This document shows, in pieces, positions 61,257 through 64,000 of a DNA stretch of 64,000 nt. The notes beneath the pieces are model-generated. The model was not told where the DNA came from. It saw nothing but the letters and a program-made list of their open reading frames with translations, and searched no databases. Each line of letters starts with the position of its first letter. The first letter of the stretch is position 1. The DNA comes from Hydractinia symbiolongicarpus (taxonomy: Eukaryota; Cnidaria; Hydrozoa; Anthoathecata; Hydractiniidae), in assembly GCF_029227915.1 (NCBI RefSeq), contig NC_079886.1, forward strand, positions 7,628,001 to 7,692,000. Direction: 5' to 3'. The position numbers and the translations under genes were made by a program.

Positions 61257-61262
61257 AATAAA
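61257..61262 (+). promoter_or_regulatory. Polyadenylation signal of the EF-hand gene
   Basis: AATAAA lies 58 bases after the stop codon, a usual distance. Confidence 0.5.
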
Positions 61263-64000
61263 AAACAGGTGAATGCTAAGACTTCTCTTTCTAGGAAAAA
61301 GAGCACCAAAATCCCTAAAAACAAGGTTGACCTTCAGGATAAAAATGGGCAATAAAATGGGAACGAGGTTCATCCAATACATTTGTACTATTAACTTGTA
61401 GTATTTACTAGATTAATTTATTTTTTGTGGAGACGTATTTTTTGTATATATAGCATTTTGAAAGGATTTAATATATTTTTAATGTAATGTATTTTCAGTA
61501 ACAGAATGAGAAACGAACAAAATATTTGTGATATTTCTTTATAAACACTCTGGCTGGACAGAAAACCCACGGTTCGTTTTATTCTGCGGCCACTCGGCAT
61601 TTAAATACAGCTATTTTTCTGAGTTAACATGAAATTTATGTTGTGTAAACGTGGCACGAAATGTTTCCACAAAATTGCGATTTTCGCTGAGCATGTCAAT
61701 GCATATCTGAAGATTGTTCAAAAAAGATTCTGTTTAACTGTTGCGAAGAAAATTGGGCATAAAAATGACGGTAACAGATTTTAGTCAGTTGTTGCACACT
61801 AGTTTTGGAAATGGCTGTCGACTTTCCGAAATATAAAGTAATTGCGCCCCACCGAAGGGGCGCACATTTAGTGGACCGCGGGTATATAGTGTTTGTGTTG
61901 TGTATGGCAAAAAATTTTTCCACTCTTTACTTTGCGGGGGACTTCTGCTCGGTCATCCAACCCGGATCTGATATAACACAACCAGTGTGTTTGGTACCAC
62001 CAAGACAAAAAAAACACCCATCGAGCAAAACTTTTTTTGTCTTGGTGTCCTTGTTGTCTCTAAAGATTTGAATGCGATAAAAAATGTTAATCGAGATTCT
62101 TTTGTTATGTTAATATGAAGCTTTGTAATATGGAGCTTTGTTTGTCTCGTTTAATGTGCTTAAATGTCGCTGCAGCCCACGTGAATTTAGCTTCAAGAAA
62201 AGATTCGTTTTTGTGTGAGCTACGTTGTTTCCAAACCTGTTAACAGTAAGTAAGTAGAAGGATTATACTTATGTCTTATATGAAATTAAACTCAGAACGG
62301 ATCCTGGCGTTGATCCAAAGGCCGCATTTTATGAATGCATCACAATTTAAAGTCAATCAAGAACAGAACATTCCGTGTATGGCCATGACTAAAACTGCTT
62401 GCATTTTGTTGGTCTTCCCTTCCCGATGGTCTGGCTTGTCGTAATAGCTTTAATGATGTAGCTAGGGAGCTAAATACTTATTTTTAAATTCTTGCATTTT
62501 ATAAGTTAATAGTCGTAAAACTACTCTCACTTGTACTACAGCTATCAAGCTAGAACTGCACAAAATAGTGCTTTCATTAGAGTCCCTTTTTTCAGAAGCA
62601 ACAAAAAACTTTTATCCTGCCCTGTGTAATTTTATCAACAAGGGTGCTGATAAGCCACATACACCGTAAAAAGTATAGGCGTTTTGGGTGAGTAAAATAA
62701 CTTCTAAAGGAACCTTTGTGAGGCTGCTATCATGTATTCTTGCGGTCAGAATGTTCTCCTTCGTTGCTATCCGATGGAGAACAAAGTGGACTTTTCACGG
62801 TCAAACCTTCAAAGTAGCAACCTTACTTAAACAGAATTTACAAGTAAAACGTCGTTAAAATGTCGCAAAATGGCAAAAATTAAGCAGTATCTAAAACATA
62901 TTAAAGATTTGACTAAAAAAAAAAGAATTCCTTGAAAAATCCAGTATTGTATTTATGAAGATTTCACCACAAAAACATTAATTACAGCATTTGTACCCCA
63001 TTTCATAATGGCTGCCCGTGATTGGTTGACACGAATCCGACCGCAAGAATATATATAAAAAGATATTTGTTGAATCATGAAAAAATATTGTTGTTCATTG
63101 CACGGAACAGTCAAGTTGAACTGATAAATTAACCAATAACATAACATAGTTAGCCCTTGCAGTACAACTAGACGCTACCCACAGTATGTTACAGGTTTCT
63201 TTGTTTTCTTCCCTTTTTTATGTTTTTTCTTGAAATTATAAATGATGTTGTTGATTTATCAAATCTGACAAATTTATTAATGAGTGTCTACCCTTTTTTG
63301 TATCAACTTGTTCAATTCAATTCGAAAACAATGACCAATCAATTTCCTCGATAATAAACAATCAAATTTGTAAAATTCAATAAATCGATTTCAACAAAAT
63401 AAGTCCTGTATTGTCCACAGGTTTGAAAATCTTGTATTGCCTGCTTAATATTATACTTGTTTAACAATGATATCAAAGCCAGCTTGACTAAATTTATATA
63501 TATATATTTATTTATATAGTATACCTTTTGTGTATCACATGGCATTGATTTGTATCTTTTTAATAAATTCTAACTTTAAATCAGATAAGTAGACAATAAT
63601 TAAACAACCTAGTATTAATTCAGTTCTGGTAAAATTGTATTCTTCTTTCTCAATTTTAAATATACTTTCTTTTTCAGATCATTTGTTATGAAACCATGCA
63701 CCATCAGCAGTTTCGAAAAATCTTCAACGAGAGAAATTTTTAAGGATTTTATTGGTAACTTAACAGAGTAATAATTCATTGAAATTGAAATTGTTCAGAA
63801 GTTATTATATATATTCGAATCGTGAAGTTCATACATAGTAATCCTGCATCCTGGAATTTTCGAGATCAGTTATAAAAAAATCCAGTTAAAGTTTTAACCA
63901 TTGTTTTAGAATATATACTATATATATGTAAAAAAAAAATTATTTTTTATTTATCAAGTTGTATACGCAATAATAATTGAGAATTAGGATACTTATGATG
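61263..64000. other. AT-rich terminal region, no supported gene
   Basis: One short ORF (61805-62071, plus) has mixed composition but no recognisable domain. An 8-bp perfect stem TGCGCCCC/GGGGCGCA sits at 61843-61864. AT dinucleotide runs lie near 63495-63520 and 63908-63930. Nothing else is recognised. Confidence 0.5.

Noticed and set aside
61843-61864. GC-rich stem-loop TGCGCCCC/GGGGCGCA considered as a terminator or regulatory RNA
   Set aside because: Only 8 bp, with no T-run or gene context; intrinsic terminators of this kind are not expected in a eukaryote.
61805-62071. 88-codon plus-strand ORF
   Set aside because: No recognisable domain, no splice partner, and an overlapping minus ORF of similar length; not enough to call a gene.

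Overview
The window is eukaryotic, AT-rich DNA with split genes and many decayed transposons. The gene families fit an early-branching animal: alpha2-delta-like Cache proteins, a Patched-related protein and an EF-hand protein. The transposon mix (animal-type Copia, Penelope-like, THAP/TTAA DNA transposon, tRNA-derived SINEs) also fits. A cnidarian, perhaps a hydrozoan, is my best guess, but that is inference: no rRNA or other marker is present.

Layout. 1-9.5 kb is mostly repeat debris. It holds two copies of one dispersed repeat with an internal TTTA array, a transposase-like fragment, an unrecognised membrane-protein ORF on the minus strand, and a 1.47 kb TTAA-flanked element with a broken THAP domain (Kolobok-like). 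9.5-16.6 kb is a degenerate Copia retrotransposon. A Penelope-like element with inverted arms is nested next to its polypurine tract, and the 3' LTR is cut short.

16.6-40 kb is the core of the window. It holds three genes for secreted, membrane-anchored proteins with the architecture of voltage-gated calcium channel alpha2-delta subunits (VWA_N, VWA with MIDAS, Cache, cysteine-rich C-terminus). Copies A (16973-20848) and B (26931-30379) are a tandem duplication on the plus strand that includes flanking DNA. Gene C (39995-32133) is an older, more diverged paralogue on the minus strand, tail to tail with B. All three have three coding exons with identical intron phases. I derived the splice sites by hand from GT/AG sites, phase and paralogue alignment.

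40-51.8 kb has no gene I can support. It holds a SINE, a decayed LINE, several striking hairpins and a recurrent short motif. 51.8-56.5 kb is a four-exon Patched/RND-type membrane protein (869 residues). 58.4-61.2 kb holds the last two exons of an EF-hand protein. 61.2-64 kb is AT-rich with nothing recognisable.

The three alpha2-delta-like genes are the only functional cluster. If the family assignment is right, their products would act at the cell surface as auxiliary or trafficking subunits of calcium channels, or as small-ligand-binding Cache proteins. The Patched-related and EF-hand genes look unrelated to them.
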